Part shown: positions 49,048 to 57,976 of the stretch, in pieces
Position numbering within the stretch: position 1 is the first letter of the stretch
How the letters are laid out: every line of letters starts with the position of its first letter
Origin: Geodermatophilus marinus
Lineage (GTDB): Bacteria > Actinomycetota > Actinomycetes > Mycobacteriales > Geodermatophilaceae
Assembly: GCF_003428645.1 (NCBI RefSeq)
Contig: NZ_QVQH01000017.1
Coordinates: 1-64,000, forward strand
DNA: 64,000 bases
Direction: 5' to 3'
Notes under the pieces: model-generated
What the model was told of the DNA's origin: nothing
The model's database searches: none
The model's input: only the letters and a program-made list of their open reading frames with translations
Translations under genes and position numbers: made by a program

Positions 49048-52000
49048 TCAGCGGGGCGCTGGCCCCTCCGTCGGGTCCTCCCCGACCCCGGCCAGAGCGA
49101 GTATGCGGTACGGCGCGGTCCCCGGCTCGGCCTCCACCCGGAGCGCCACGCCCAGCTCACCCGCACGGGCGAGGGCGGCCAGCACCACGCCGACCCCGGC
49201 GCTGGCCAGGTGCGTCGTCCCGCGGAGGTCGAGCACCGCGGCGGAACCGGCCGGCAGCGCGGCCAGCCGGGCCAGCAGCCCCGCGCCCAGGGTCTCGGCG
49301 CCGGCCAGGTCGACCTCGCCGCGGACCCGCAGCCGCGGGCCCCCGGCGTCGCCGTCGTCGGTGACCACGAGGTCCGCGGTGCCCTCCGGCGGCCCGGCGC
49401 CCGGGACGGCCGGCCGCCGGCGGGCGGGCGGGGCGTCCGGACCCGGGGTGACCGGCACCCGGAAGCGGACGGTGGTCCCGGCCTCCCCCGCGTGGTCGAC
49501 GGCGACGCCGGTGCCCAGGGCGGCGATCAGCTCCAGGCCGCGGCCCCGGAACCCGCGGTCGGCCGGCGGGGGGCGCCAGGCGCCGCCGTCGGCCACCTCG
49601 ACCCGGACGTCGCCGTCGCCGTCCCGCGCCAGCCGGTAGCTGCACCAGCCGTCGCCGGAGGGGTAGGCGTGCTCGACGGCGTTGGCCAGCGCCTCGCCGA
49701 CGGCGAGCTGCAGGTCGTCGGTGGTCTCCTCGGGCAGCCCCCCGGCGGCCGCCCAGGCCGCCACCCGGCGCCGCACCCCGGCCAGCCGCGCCGGGTCGGC
49801 CGGCAGCCGCCCGGTCAGCGGCGGGGGCAGCAGCCGGACGGCGATCAGCGCGACGTCGTCGGGCTGGTCGGTGTCGGCGAGCACCTCGGCCAGCAGCCGG
49901 GCGGTGAGCCGGCCGGGAGCGGCGTCCGCGTGCCGGGCGGCCACCGCCTGCACCCGCTCCAGGCCGGTGTCCAGCACCTCGTCCCGCCGCTCGACCAGGC
50001 CGTCGGTGTAGAGCAGCAGGGTCGCGCCGACCGGCAGCGTGCCCACCCCCTCCCGGTACGGCGGCCGCCCGGGGACGCCGAGCACCGTCCCGGCCCCGGC
50101 GCCGTCGAGCAGCCGGGTGCCCTCGCCGGTGACCAGCAGCGCCGGCGGGTGACCCGCCCGCGCCCAGCGGACCGTGCCGGCCGCCGCGTCGAGCAGCACC
50201 ACCGCCGCGGTGGACGCCAGCGCGCCGGGCAGCCGGCCGGCGAAGCGGTCGAGGACCTCCAGCGCCTCGGCGGGCCCGCAGCCCTGCAGCAGCGCCGTCG
50301 AGAGGGCGCTGCGCAGCTGGCCCATGACCGCCGCCGCGGCCGGCCCCTGCCCGACGACGTCACCGACCGCGATGGCCACCGAGCCGCGTCCCATGTCGAC
50401 GACGTCGTACCAGTCACCACCGGCCTGGGCGCCCTCGGCGCCGGGCAGGTAGTGCGCGGCGAGGGCGAGCCGCTCGAGGCGGGGCAGGCCGGCCGGGAGC
50501 AGGGAGCGCTGCAGCGTCTCGGCGATCCGCCGCTCGGCGCGGTGGAGGCGGGCGCGGTCCAGCGCCTGGGCGCACTGCTCGGCGACGGCCAGGAGCATGG
50601 CGCGGTCGGTCGGCGGCACCCGGCGGGGGGCCGGCCAGGCGACGGAGACCACGCCGACCGCGCGGCCGGCGACCACCAGCGGCAGCCCGACGCAGGCCCC
50701 GAGCCCGTACTCGCGGATGGTCCCGGCCAGCTCCGGGGCCAGCGCGGGGTCCTCCGGCGTCCCGGTGGCGTCCTCGACCCACAGCGCACGCCGCTGCTGC
50801 ACCGCGGCCGGCCCCACCAGGGGAGCGGACAGCGGCAGGGTCTGCCAGGCCCGCCGCCCGTCGTCGCTGGCGCCGTCGATCTCCAGGGCGACCAGCGCCC
50901 GGTGGGAGTCGTCGAGCTCGTAGACCGCCACCCGGCTCTCGTCCCCGGTGAGGGCTCGCACGTGCCCGGCGGCGGCCGCGGCGACGGCCACCGGGGTGGT
51001 CGCCGCGGAGAGCTCGGCGGTGGCCCGCTGCAGCAGGGCCAGCCGCCGGGCCCCGGCGCGCTCGTCGGCCAGCAGGATCGCGTTCTGGACGGCGAGCGCC
51101 GCCCGCGCGGCGATCTCCTCGACCAGCCGGCGGTCCTCCTCGTCGTAGCGCCGGCCGTGCGGGCGGCGGGCCAGGCCGAGGACGGCCAGCACCCGCCCCC
51201 GGACGGTGAGCGGCACGGCCATCCCCGAGCCCACCGCCAGGGCGTCGGCGAGCTCGGGCCGGTCCACCGGCGCCGGCGGCAGCTGGTCGAGCAGGATCGT
51301 CCGGCCGGTCGCGAGCACCTCGGGGCCGAGCCCGCTGGCCGGCTCCACCGCGGCCATGGCCGCCTCGGCGGCGGCGCCGAGGCCCGCGACACCGGCGAAC
51401 CGCAGCCGGCCGTCGTCGCCGAGCACCCGGACGGTGCACAGGTCGCCGACCCGGCGGTCGACCAGCAGCCGGGCGAGCGCGCCGAGCTGGCCGTCGAGCA
51501 CCATGTCCCGGTCGAGCGCCGCGCCGACCTCGGCGAGCAGCGCCTGCCGCTCGCCCTCCCGGTAGCGGACGTCGATGTCGGTGCAGACGGCCATGACGCC
51601 GCCGGCGGGCTCCCCGGGCACGGGCGCCGCCCGCTCGAGCAGCCAGTGGTAGGTGCCGTCGGCGCGCCGGAGCCGGTACTCGACCTCCCAGCCCGTCCCC
51701 CCGGCGCGGGCCCGGGCGACGGTGCCCTCGTAGCCGGCGAGGTCGTCGGGGTGGATGCCGTCCCGCCACCCGGCGCCGAGCTCGGCGCCGGCGTCCCGGC
51801 CGGTGAAGGCGGTCCAGCCGGAGTTGACGAACACCCGGCCGCCGTCGCCGTCGGCGAGCCAGATGAGGGCCGGCGCGAGGTCGGCCAGGGCGGTGAAGCG
51901 CTCCTCGGCGCTGCGCCGGGCCCGGCCGAGCTGGACGTGCGCGTCGACCCGGGCGAGCAGCTCCTGGGCGCTGAACGGCTTGACGAGGTAGTCGTCGGCC

Positions 52001-54123
52001 CCGGCGGCGAGCCCCTCGACGGCGGCCTCCTCCCCGGCGCGCGCGGAGAGCAGCAGCACGGGGACCCGGGCGGTCCGGGCGTCGGCCCGCAGCGCGGCCA
52101 GCAGCTGCATGCCGTCCAGCCCGGGCATCATCACGTCGCTGACCACCAGGTCCGGCGGGTCGGCCAGCGCCGACGCCAGCGCCGCCCGGCCGTCCGCGGC
52201 GGTGCGGACGGCGTGCCGGCCGGCCAGCAGGCGCGTGACGTAGCCCCGCATGTCGGCGTTGTCGTCGGCGACCAGGACCCGCCCGCCGGGGACCTCGGCC
52301 GGCGCGTGACCGGTGACCGGGCCCGGGTCGTCCGCCCCGGGCAGCCAGCGCAGCGCCTCGGTGACGAAGGGGGCGGCGGCCGGGGAGACGGCCGGGCCGT
52401 CGAGGGCGGCCGCGGCGACGCGGTCGGGCGGCAGGTGCCCGCTGCCCAGCGGCAGCGTGACGGTGAACGTGCTCCCGGCACCGAGGGTGCTCTCCGCGGT
52501 GATGGCGCCGCCGTGCAGGCCGACCAGCTCGCGCACCATCGCCAGGCCGATGCCGCTGCCCTCGCCGGACCGCCCGCGGGCGCCGGCCACCCGGTGGAAG
52601 CGCTCGAACAGCCGGGGCAGCTCCCCGGCCGGGACGCCGGTGCCCGTGTCGGTCACCGCGAACCGGACCGCGTCGCCGTCGCGCCGCAGCCGCACCGCGA
52701 TGCCGCCCTCGAAGGTGTGCTTGAGCGCGTTGGACAGCAGGTTGAGGACGACCTTCTCCCACATGTCGCGGTCGACGTGCACCGGCACCCCGAGCGGCGG
52801 GCAGTCCACCTCGTAGGACAGGCCGGCCCGGGCGACCGCCGACCGGAAGACGCTGGCCAGCTCGGCGGTCACCGCCGCGAGGTCGACCGGCTCGTAGCGG
52901 GCCTCCACCCGCCCGGCCTGGAGGCGGGAGAAGTCCAGGAGCGTGTTGACCAGCTTGCCGAGCCGGGCGGCGTTGCGCTCCACGACCTCGAGCTCCTCGC
53001 GGGCCCGCGGGTCGGCCGCCAGCACCGGGTGCTCCCGCAGCTCGGCGACCGGGCCCTGGATGAGGGTGAGCGGGGTGCGGAACTCGTGGCTGACGTTGCT
53101 GAAGAAGTCGGTCTTGGCGCGGTCGAGCTCGGCGAGCGCCTCGGCGCGGCGGCGCTCGGCCTCGTGGCTGCCGGCGTTGACCAGCCCCGCGGCGACCTGG
53201 CCGGCCAGCAGCTCGAGGAAGCCGCGGTAGTCGTCGTCCCACCGGCGGTGCGGGTTGAGCCCGACCGCGAGGAACCCCGCCGCCTCGGCGTCCGCGCTGG
53301 CCCCGGCCACCGGGAGCGCGACCGCCTGCACGGGCGGGCGGTCCCAGGCCCCGGTGGGCAGGTCGGGGAAGCGGGCCGCGGCGTCCTCGACCAGGACGAC
53401 CTCCCCCGCGCGCAGCCGCTCCACCGGCCAGGCCTCCGCCGGCGGGACGGCCCCGGCCGGCAGGCCGGTCGCGCAGCCGAGGCGGGCGGACCCGTCCGGA
53501 TCCAGGAGGTAGGTGGCGGTGACCGGGAGGTCGGCGGGGTTGCGGCCCAGCTGCTCGGCGACCGCGGCGAGCAGGCCGGCCTCGTCCCGCGCGGTGGCCA
53601 CCGCCGGGGCGAGGTCGCGCAGGGTCGCCGTCCGGCGCTCCCCCACGACCCGCCGGGTGTTCTCGGTGACCACGCAGAGCATGCCCGCGGGGCGGCCGTC
53701 CTCGCCGGCCAGCGGGCTGTAGGAGAAGGTGTGGTAGGTCTCCTCCGGGTAGCCGCTGCGCTCGACGACGAGCATCAGGTCCTCGTCCCAGGTGGCCACC
53801 CCGGTCTCCAGCACCGATCGGACCCGCGGGCCGACCTCGTCCCAGATTTCGGCCCAGACCTCCCACGCCGGCCGCCCGAGCGCCCAGGGGTGCTTGGCCT
53901 GCAGCGTGTCGTGCCGGTAGGCGTCGTTGTAGAAGAAGCTGAGCTCGGGACCCCACGCGGCCCACATGGCGAACCGGGAGGTCAGCAGGATCCGGACGGC
54001 GTTGCGCAGCCCCGCCGGCCAGGTGCCCGGCGCGCCCAGCGGGGTCGCCGCCCAGTCCAGGGCGGCCATCGCCCGCCCGGACTCGCCGCCGCCGTCGAAG
54101 AGCCCGGACGCATCCCCGGTCAC
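49048..54123 (-). CDS. Giant hybrid sensor: histidine kinase, receiver, PP2C phosphatase, anti-sigma ATPase and STAS in one chain
   Basis: A 1691-residue cytosolic protein. Domains in order: PAS (about 30-150), GAF (165-320), HisKA with H346 (SNVSHEFRTPLT), HATPase (445-560; NLLSNALKHT, GSGIGLAMV), receiver with D663 (VVSDVMMPG; 613-730), PAS (740-855), GAF (870-1015), GAF (1025-1190), PP2C/SpoIIE phosphatase (1200-1430; GGDWYDVV, VGDVVGQGPAA, LYTDGLVERRDE, DDVALIAV), HATPase_c_2 anti-sigma kinase (1440-1555; AVGEALANAVEHAYP, GRGLELI) and STAS (about 1583-1685) with a Ser in LASAGVGV where anti-anti-sigma factors are phosphorylated. All active residues seen look intact. GTG at 54123. It lies 54 bp after the DUF6986 gene on the same strand. 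Confidence 0.9.
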   Translation of the reverse strand: MTGDASGLFDGGGESGRAMAALDWAATPLGAPGTWPAGLRNAVRILLTSRFAMWAAWGPELSFFYNDAYRHDTLQAKHPWALGRPAWEVWAEIWDEVGPRVRSVLETGVATWDEDLMLVVERSGYPEETYHTFSYSPLAGEDGRPAGMLCVVTENTRRVVGERRTATLRDLAPAVATARDEAGLLAAVAEQLGRNPADLPVTATYLLDPDGSARLGCATGLPAGAVPPAEAWPVERLRAGEVVLVEDAAARFPDLPTGAWDRPPVQAVALPVAGASADAEAAGFLAVGLNPHRRWDDDYRGFLELLAGQVAAGLVNAGSHEAERRRAEALAELDRAKTDFFSNVSHEFRTPLTLIQGPVAELREHPVLAADPRAREELEVVERNAARLGKLVNTLLDFSRLQAGRVEARYEPVDLAAVTAELASVFRSAVARAGLSYEVDCPPLGVPVHVDRDMWEKVVLNLLSNALKHTFEGGIAVRLRRDGDAVRFAVTDTGTGVPAGELPRLFERFHRVAGARGRSGEGSGIGLAMVRELVGLHGGAITAESTLGAGSTFTVTLPLGSGHLPPDRVAAAALDGPAVSPAAAPFVTEALRWLPGADDPGPVTGHAPAEVPGGRVLVADDNADMRGYVTRLLAGRHAVRTAADGRAALASALADPPDLVVSDVMMPGLDGMQLLAALRADARTARVPVLLLSARAGEEAAVEGLAAGADDYLVKPFSAQELLARVDAHVQLGRARRSAEERFTALADLAPALIWLADGDGGRVFVNSGWTAFTGRDAGAELGAGWRDGIHPDDLAGYEGTVARARAGGTGWEVEYRLRRADGTYHWLLERAAPVPGEPAGGVMAVCTDIDVRYREGERQALLAEVGAALDRDMVLDGQLGALARLLVDRRVGDLCTVRVLGDDGRLRFAGVAGLGAAAEAAMAAVEPASGLGPEVLATGRTILLDQLPPAPVDRPELADALAVGSGMAVPLTVRGRVLAVLGLARRPHGRRYDEEDRRLVEEIAARAALAVQNAILLADERAGARRLALLQRATAELSAATTPVAVAAAAAGHVRALTGDESRVAVYELDDSHRALVALEIDGASDDGRRAWQTLPLSAPLVGPAAVQQRRALWVEDATGTPEDPALAPELAGTIREYGLGACVGLPLVVAGRAVGVVSVAWPAPRRVPPTDRAMLLAVAEQCAQALDRARLHRAERRIAETLQRSLLPAGLPRLERLALAAHYLPGAEGAQAGGDWYDVVDMGRGSVAIAVGDVVGQGPAAAAVMGQLRSALSTALLQGCGPAEALEVLDRFAGRLPGALASTAAVVLLDAAAGTVRWARAGHPPALLVTGEGTRLLDGAGAGTVLGVPGRPPYREGVGTLPVGATLLLYTDGLVERRDEVLDTGLERVQAVAARHADAAPGRLTARLLAEVLADTDQPDDVALIAVRLLPPPLTGRLPADPARLAGVRRRVAAWAAAGGLPEETTDDLQLAVGEALANAVEHAYPSGDGWCSYRLARDGDGDVRVEVADGGAWRPPPADRGFRGRGLELIAALGTGVAVDHAGEAGTTVRFRVPVTPGPDAPPARRRPAVPGAGPPEGTADLVVTDDGDAGGPRLRVRGEVDLAGAETLGAGLLARLAALPAGSAAVLDLRGTTHLASAGVGVVLAALARAGELGVALRVEAEPGTAPYRILALAGVGEDPTEGPAPR

Positions 54124-54177
54124 GCCCGCATCACGACCGGATCGTAGGTGCCGCCGTCCCGCCCGGCCCGTCGCAGG

Positions 54178-55386
54178 TCAGGCCGGGCGGCCCAGCCGGG
54201 CCAGCTCGTCGCGGTCCATGCCGGTGGCCGCGCGCACCTCCGCGTCGTCCACGGCGCCGCAGTCCAGCCCCCGCAGCACCACCCCGGCCAGGGCCCGGGC
54301 CGTGGCCGGCTCGTCCAGCACCCCCGCGCCGGGGCCCCCGCGGTAGGCCGCCAGCCGCGTGGCGGCCGGGGGCAGCGCGGCGCGGAAGAAGGCGTAGCCG
54401 GCCGCGTAGCGGGTGACCAGCTGCGCGGGGTGCAGGTCCCAGCCCTGGTACAGGCCGCGCTCCAGGGCCCGGCGCACCAGCCCGGCGTGCCGCCGCCAGG
54501 CCGCCTGCACCTGCGCGCGGGACCCCACCGGCAGCACGTTGGTGGAGCCGTCGACCGCCCGGGCGCCGGTGCCCGCGACGGCGACCTGCACCAGCCCCTT
54601 GGCCAGGTCGGCGGCCGGGTGGTCGGGCGCCTGGTGCGCCGCGGCGACGCCGAGCGCGGCGGTGTAGTCGTAGGTCCCGTGGTGCAGGCCGGTCAGCCGG
54701 GGGCCGGCGGCGTGCACCAGGCGGGCGACGGCGACCGCGCCGTCGGCGGACAGCACGGCCTGCGGGGTCTCGACCTGCACCTCGAGGTCGACCGCCAGCC
54801 CGTGCGCGGCCTCCAGCGCGTCGAGGACGGGGAGGAACGCGCGCACCTGCTCGGGGTCGCTGACCTTGGGGAGGGTGACGGTGACCCGGTCGGCCACCCC
54901 GGCCAGCCCGCCGAGGAAGAGGTCGAGGCTGCGCACGCCGCGGCGCCGGGTGGCCTGCTCCACCGAGCCGGCGCGGATGCCCACGCCCGGCGGGGCGGTG
55001 CCGGTGCGCAGGTCGGCGGCGACCGCGGCCGCGGCGGCGCGCACGTCGTCGTCCTCCCGCTCCCGCGGCCGGCGGTAGCCGTCCTCCACGTCGACGCGGA
55101 GGTCCTCCACGGGTTCGGCGGCCAGCTTGGCGCGGACCCGCGGCAGGACCTGCCCGGCCAGCTCCGGGTCCCAGCCCAGGTCGGGCGGGCCGTGCTCGTC
55201 CAGGGCGGCCAGGGCCGCCGACCCCCACGCCGCGGCCAGGCCCGGGACGACGGCGTCCGCCGGCACGTAGCAGGTGTGCACGGGCTGCCGGCCGGGCCGC
55301 TCGCCGGGGTAGGCGGCCGCGCGGGCGGCGTCCACGGGGGCCAGCCGCCGGTCCAGCTCGGCGTAGACGTCCTCGGGCAGGGTCAT
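54178..55386 (-). CDS. DUF6986 aldolase/citrate-lyase-like protein
   Basis: A 402-residue TIM-barrel protein of the HpcH/HpaI aldolase or citrate-lyase-beta type. Landmarks are DLRVDVEDGYRRPREREDD, TVTLPKVSDPEQV, DLEVQVETPQAVL with acidic metal ligands, GLHHGTYDYTAALGV and QGWDLHPAQLVTRYAAGYAFF. In actinobacteria this family sits with malate synthase and urate genes and may act on glyoxylate-linked C-C chemistry. The reaction is unproven. ATG at 55386 overlaps the malate-synthase-like stop by 4 nt. Confidence 0.82.
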   Translation of the reverse strand: MTLPEDVYAELDRRLAPVDAARAAAYPGERPGRQPVHTCYVPADAVVPGLAAAWGSAALAALDEHGPPDLGWDPELAGQVLPRVRAKLAAEPVEDLRVDVEDGYRRPREREDDDVRAAAAAVAADLRTGTAPPGVGIRAGSVEQATRRRGVRSLDLFLGGLAGVADRVTVTLPKVSDPEQVRAFLPVLDALEAAHGLAVDLEVQVETPQAVLSADGAVAVARLVHAAGPRLTGLHHGTYDYTAALGVAAAHQAPDHPAADLAKGLVQVAVAGTGARAVDGSTNVLPVGSRAQVQAAWRRHAGLVRRALERGLYQGWDLHPAQLVTRYAAGYAFFRAALPPAATRLAAYRGGPGAGVLDEPATARALAGVVLRGLDCGAVDDAEVRAATGMDRDELARLGRPA

Positions 55387-56969
55387 GCGCCGGCCCCGTC
55401 GAGGAGGACGTCGTGGGCCGGGAGGGTGAGGACGTCGGGGAACGCGTCGGCGAGGGCCACCTGCTCGAACAGCCGCCGGGCGTCGTCGAGCCGCTCGAGC
55501 GCGCCGAGGCCGGCGGCCACCTCGTCGACGACCCGGCGCACCAGCTCCGCGGTCACCGTCTCGCCGGTGTCCAGCTCGACCCCCTCGTGCACCCACTGCC
55601 ACACCTGCGACCGGCCGGCCTCGGCGGTGGCGGCGTCCACCAGGAGGCCGTGCGCGGCGACCACCCGGTGGCCGGCCAACCAGGCGGCGAGGTAGCGGAG
55701 GGTCACCTCCACGTCCGCGCGCAGCCCGGCCAGGGTGCGCTCCCCCGGCACGCCGGCGACGTCGAGCAGGTCGGCGGCGGTGACGGCGACCTCCGGGCGC
55801 TGCCGGTCGAGCTGGTTCGGGCGGTCGCCGAGGACGGCGTCGAAGGCCGCCCGGCAGACCGGGACGAGGTCGGGGTGGGCCACGCCCGACCCGTCGAACC
55901 CGTCGGCGGCCTCCCGGGCCTTGTCCTCCCGCACCCGGGCCCGGGTCCGCTCGTCGGCGTCCGGGTCCCGCCCGCCGGGGACGGCCGCGGCCCGGCCGCC
56001 GATCGCCATGGCGCCGCGCCGGTGGCAGACCTGGACCAGCCGGTCGGTCCAGGCCCGCAGCAGGGGCGCGGTCGCGGTCACGGCGGCGCGGTCGGGGAGC
56101 ACGAACCGCGGGCCGGCCTCGCGGAAGACCGTGATGAGGCTGGACAGGTAGCCCTGGCGGCCGGCGGTGAGCCCGGCGGCGTGGTCGCCGAGGGCGTGCA
56201 GGACCTCGTCCATCTCGAACGCCGCCGGGACGGTCTCGATCAGCGCGGTGGCCCGGATGGACCCCGCCGGGAGGTCGAGGGCCTGCTCGGCGGCGTCGAG
56301 CACCAGCTTCCACAGCGCGGCCTCGAGGTGGCCCTCCAGCCCGGGCAGGTAGAGGTGGGGCCCGCTGCCCCGGTCGAGCTGCTCCCGGGCGTTGTGGAAC
56401 AGGTGCAGCCCGGCGTCGACGAGCGCGGCGGCGCACGGCCGGCCCTCCACCAGCAGGTGCCGCTCGGGCAGGTGCCACCCCCGGGGGCGCGGCACGACCG
56501 CCGGCAGGGCGGCGTCCTCGGCGAGCCGCTGCTCCCGGCCCTCGGACGTGGTCCGCACGAGCGTCCGGCGGACGGCGTCGCGCAGCACGACCTGGCCGCC
56601 GACGACGGTGCGCCAGAGCGGCGGGCCGGCGTCCGCCAGGTCGGCGACCCACACGTCGGCCCCGCTGGTGAGCGCGTCGACCGCCGCGCCCGGCTCGGCC
56701 GGGCCGGTGATCTCCACCCGGCGGTCGACCAGGCCCGGCGGTGGCGGGGGCACCCGCCAGTCGCCGTCCCGGACGCCGGCGGTCCCGGGGCGGACGTCGA
56801 GCCACCGCGCGGCGGCGATCTCGGCCCGGCGGGTGGCGCGGGCGGCCAGCAGCGCCTCGCGCTGGGCGCCGAAGCGCGCCTGCAGGTCGGCGACGAAGGC
56901 CAGCGCCTCCGGCGTGAGCACCTCCTCGGCCCGCTCGACCGCCGGACCCGCCACGCGCACGTCGACCAT
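55383..56969 (-). CDS. Malate synthase A-like protein with altered metal-site residues
   Basis: A 528-residue member of the malate synthase A family, which condenses glyoxylate and acetyl-CoA. Fold-wide blocks are present: RPRGWHLPERHL, HLYLPGLEGHLEAALW, ALIETVPAAFEMDEVL, and DAATAEAGRSQVWQW with the C-terminal Asp. However, the usual DFED is DLAD (about 110-113) and the usual GRWDY is GRQGY (270-274), so two acidic metal-site residues seem lost. It may be inactive or use another substrate. In urate clusters the enzyme normally removes glyoxylate. ATG at 56969. It is divergent from uraD. Confidence 0.8.
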   Translation of the reverse strand: MVDVRVAGPAVERAEEVLTPEALAFVADLQARFGAQREALLAARATRRAEIAAARWLDVRPGTAGVRDGDWRVPPPPPGLVDRRVEITGPAEPGAAVDALTSGADVWVADLADAGPPLWRTVVGGQVVLRDAVRRTLVRTTSEGREQRLAEDAALPAVVPRPRGWHLPERHLLVEGRPCAAALVDAGLHLFHNAREQLDRGSGPHLYLPGLEGHLEAALWKLVLDAAEQALDLPAGSIRATALIETVPAAFEMDEVLHALGDHAAGLTAGRQGYLSSLITVFREAGPRFVLPDRAAVTATAPLLRAWTDRLVQVCHRRGAMAIGGRAAAVPGGRDPDADERTRARVREDKAREAADGFDGSGVAHPDLVPVCRAAFDAVLGDRPNQLDRQRPEVAVTAADLLDVAGVPGERTLAGLRADVEVTLRYLAAWLAGHRVVAAHGLLVDAATAEAGRSQVWQWVHEGVELDTGETVTAELVRRVVDEVAAGLGALERLDDARRLFEQVALADAFPDVLTLPAHDVLLDGAGA

Positions 56970-57076
56970 GCTGCGCACCCTGCCGCACCCGGCGGCGCCC
57001 CGCCGGGCCGGTGCCGCCCGGCCCTCCCCGCCGCACCCGGTGCCCCCGGGGCCGGGGGCTGGCAGGCTGGGCGGTC

Positions 57077-57574
57077 ATGACGGCGCTCGACGAGCTCAAC
57101 GACGCCCCCGCCGACCGGCTGGTGCAGCGGCTGCGCGCCTGCAACGCCGCGCCGCGGTTCGCCGCCCAGGTGGTCGCCGGCCGCCCCTACCCGGACGCCG
57201 GGACGCTCGTCGCCCGCGCCGGCGAGGTGGTCCGCGGCCTGCCGTGGGAGGAGGTCGAGCTCGCGCTGGCCGCGCACCCCCGGATCGGCGACCGGGTCGA
57301 GGGCTCGTCGGCGGAGGCGGGGGCCTCGCGCCGCGAGCAGGGCGCGGTCGTCGGGGCCGACGAGCGGACCCGCGCCGCCCTGGCCGAGGGCAACCGCGCC
57401 TACGAGGAGCGCTTCGGCCGGGTGTTCCTGGTCCGCGCCGCCGGCCGGTCGCCCGAGGAGCTGCTGGCCGAGCTGCGCCGGCGGCTGGGCCACGACGAGG
57501 AGGCCGAGCGCGCCGAGGTGGTCGAGCAGCTGGCGCAGATCACCGAGCTGCGCGTGCGGGAGCTGGTCCGGTGA
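57077..57574 (+). CDS. uraD: OHCU decarboxylase
   Basis: A 165-residue enzyme that converts 2-oxo-4-hydroxy-4-carboxy-5-ureidoimidazoline to S-allantoin, the third step after uricase. Conserved features are LNDAPADRLVQRLRACNAAPRF at the start, the catalytic AAHPRIG, SSAEAGASRREQGAV and the C-terminal EVVEQLAQITELRVREL. Its length is normal. ATG at 57077 was chosen because upstream in-frame sequence is Pro/Arg-rich. It opens the rightward uraD-uraH-uricase run. No 18-bp palindrome is present in the divergent 56970-57076 region. Confidence 0.93.
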   Translation: MTALDELNDAPADRLVQRLRACNAAPRFAAQVVAGRPYPDAGTLVARAGEVVRGLPWEEVELALAAHPRIGDRVEGSSAEAGASRREQGAVVGADERTRAALAEGNRAYEERFGRVFLVRAAGRSPEELLAELRRRLGHDEEAERAEVVEQLAQITELRVRELVR

Positions 57575-57617
57575 GCGCGCCCGCGCCCCCCGCGGGGGCC
57601 GCCGGGGGGGCGGCCGC

Positions 57618-57935
57618 GTGAGCGTCTCCACGCACGTGCTGGACGCCGCGCTGGGGCGCCCGGCCGCGGGCCTGGTGGTGCGGCTGCTCGCCGCCGACCG
57701 GGAGCTCGCGGCGGGGGTCACCGACGACGACGGCCGGTGCCGGCTGGCCGAGGGGCCGACGGCCGCGGGGCCGCACCGGCTGGTGTTCGACACCGGCCCC
57801 TGGTTCGCGGCGCGGGGCCGGGAGACGTTCTGGCCGGAGGTGGTGCTGGCCTTCGCCGTCCGGGAACCCGCCGAGCACCACCACGTGCCGCTGCTGCTCT
57901 CCCCGTTCGCCTACTCCACCTACCGGGGCTCGTGA
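57618..57935 (+). CDS. uraH: 5-hydroxyisourate hydrolase (transthyretin-like)
   Basis: A 105-residue transthyretin-fold hydrolase that converts 5-hydroxyisourate to OHCU. The N-terminal STHVLDAALGRPA motif supplies the catalytic His, and RLV with the C-terminal STYRGS tetrapeptide completes the active site. The AEHHHVPLLLSPF block adds the other histidines. GTG at 57618 is 43 bp after uraD. No signal peptide, so it is cytosolic. Confidence 0.95.
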   Translation: MSVSTHVLDAALGRPAAGLVVRLLAADRELAAGVTDDDGRCRLAEGPTAAGPHRLVFDTGPWFAARGRETFWPEVVLAFAVREPAEHHHVPLLLSPFAYSTYRGS

Positions 57936-57938
57936 CGC

Positions 57939-57954
57939 GGTTCCACGTGGAACC
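57939..57954. promoter_or_regulatory. Perfect 16-bp palindrome GGTTCCACGTGGAACC
   Basis: It lies in the 41-bp gap between uraH and the uricase gene. The core TTCCACGTGGAA resembles the ParB site parS (consensus TGTTTCACGTGAAACA), differing at four symmetric positions. It could be a degenerate parS, a regulator site for uricase, or chance. No parA/parB genes are in the window. Confidence 0.45.
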
Positions 57955-57976
57955 CCCGGTCTGGCAGCCTGCCGCC

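Noticed and set aside
48826-54147. A 1773-codon plus-strand frame opposite the giant sensor
   Set aside because: It is a shadow of the giant gene. The minus-strand frame shows eleven recognisable domains.
57939-57954. Calling the palindrome a definite parS site
   Set aside because: Four positions differ from the usual consensus and no par genes are in the window. It is kept as a candidate only.
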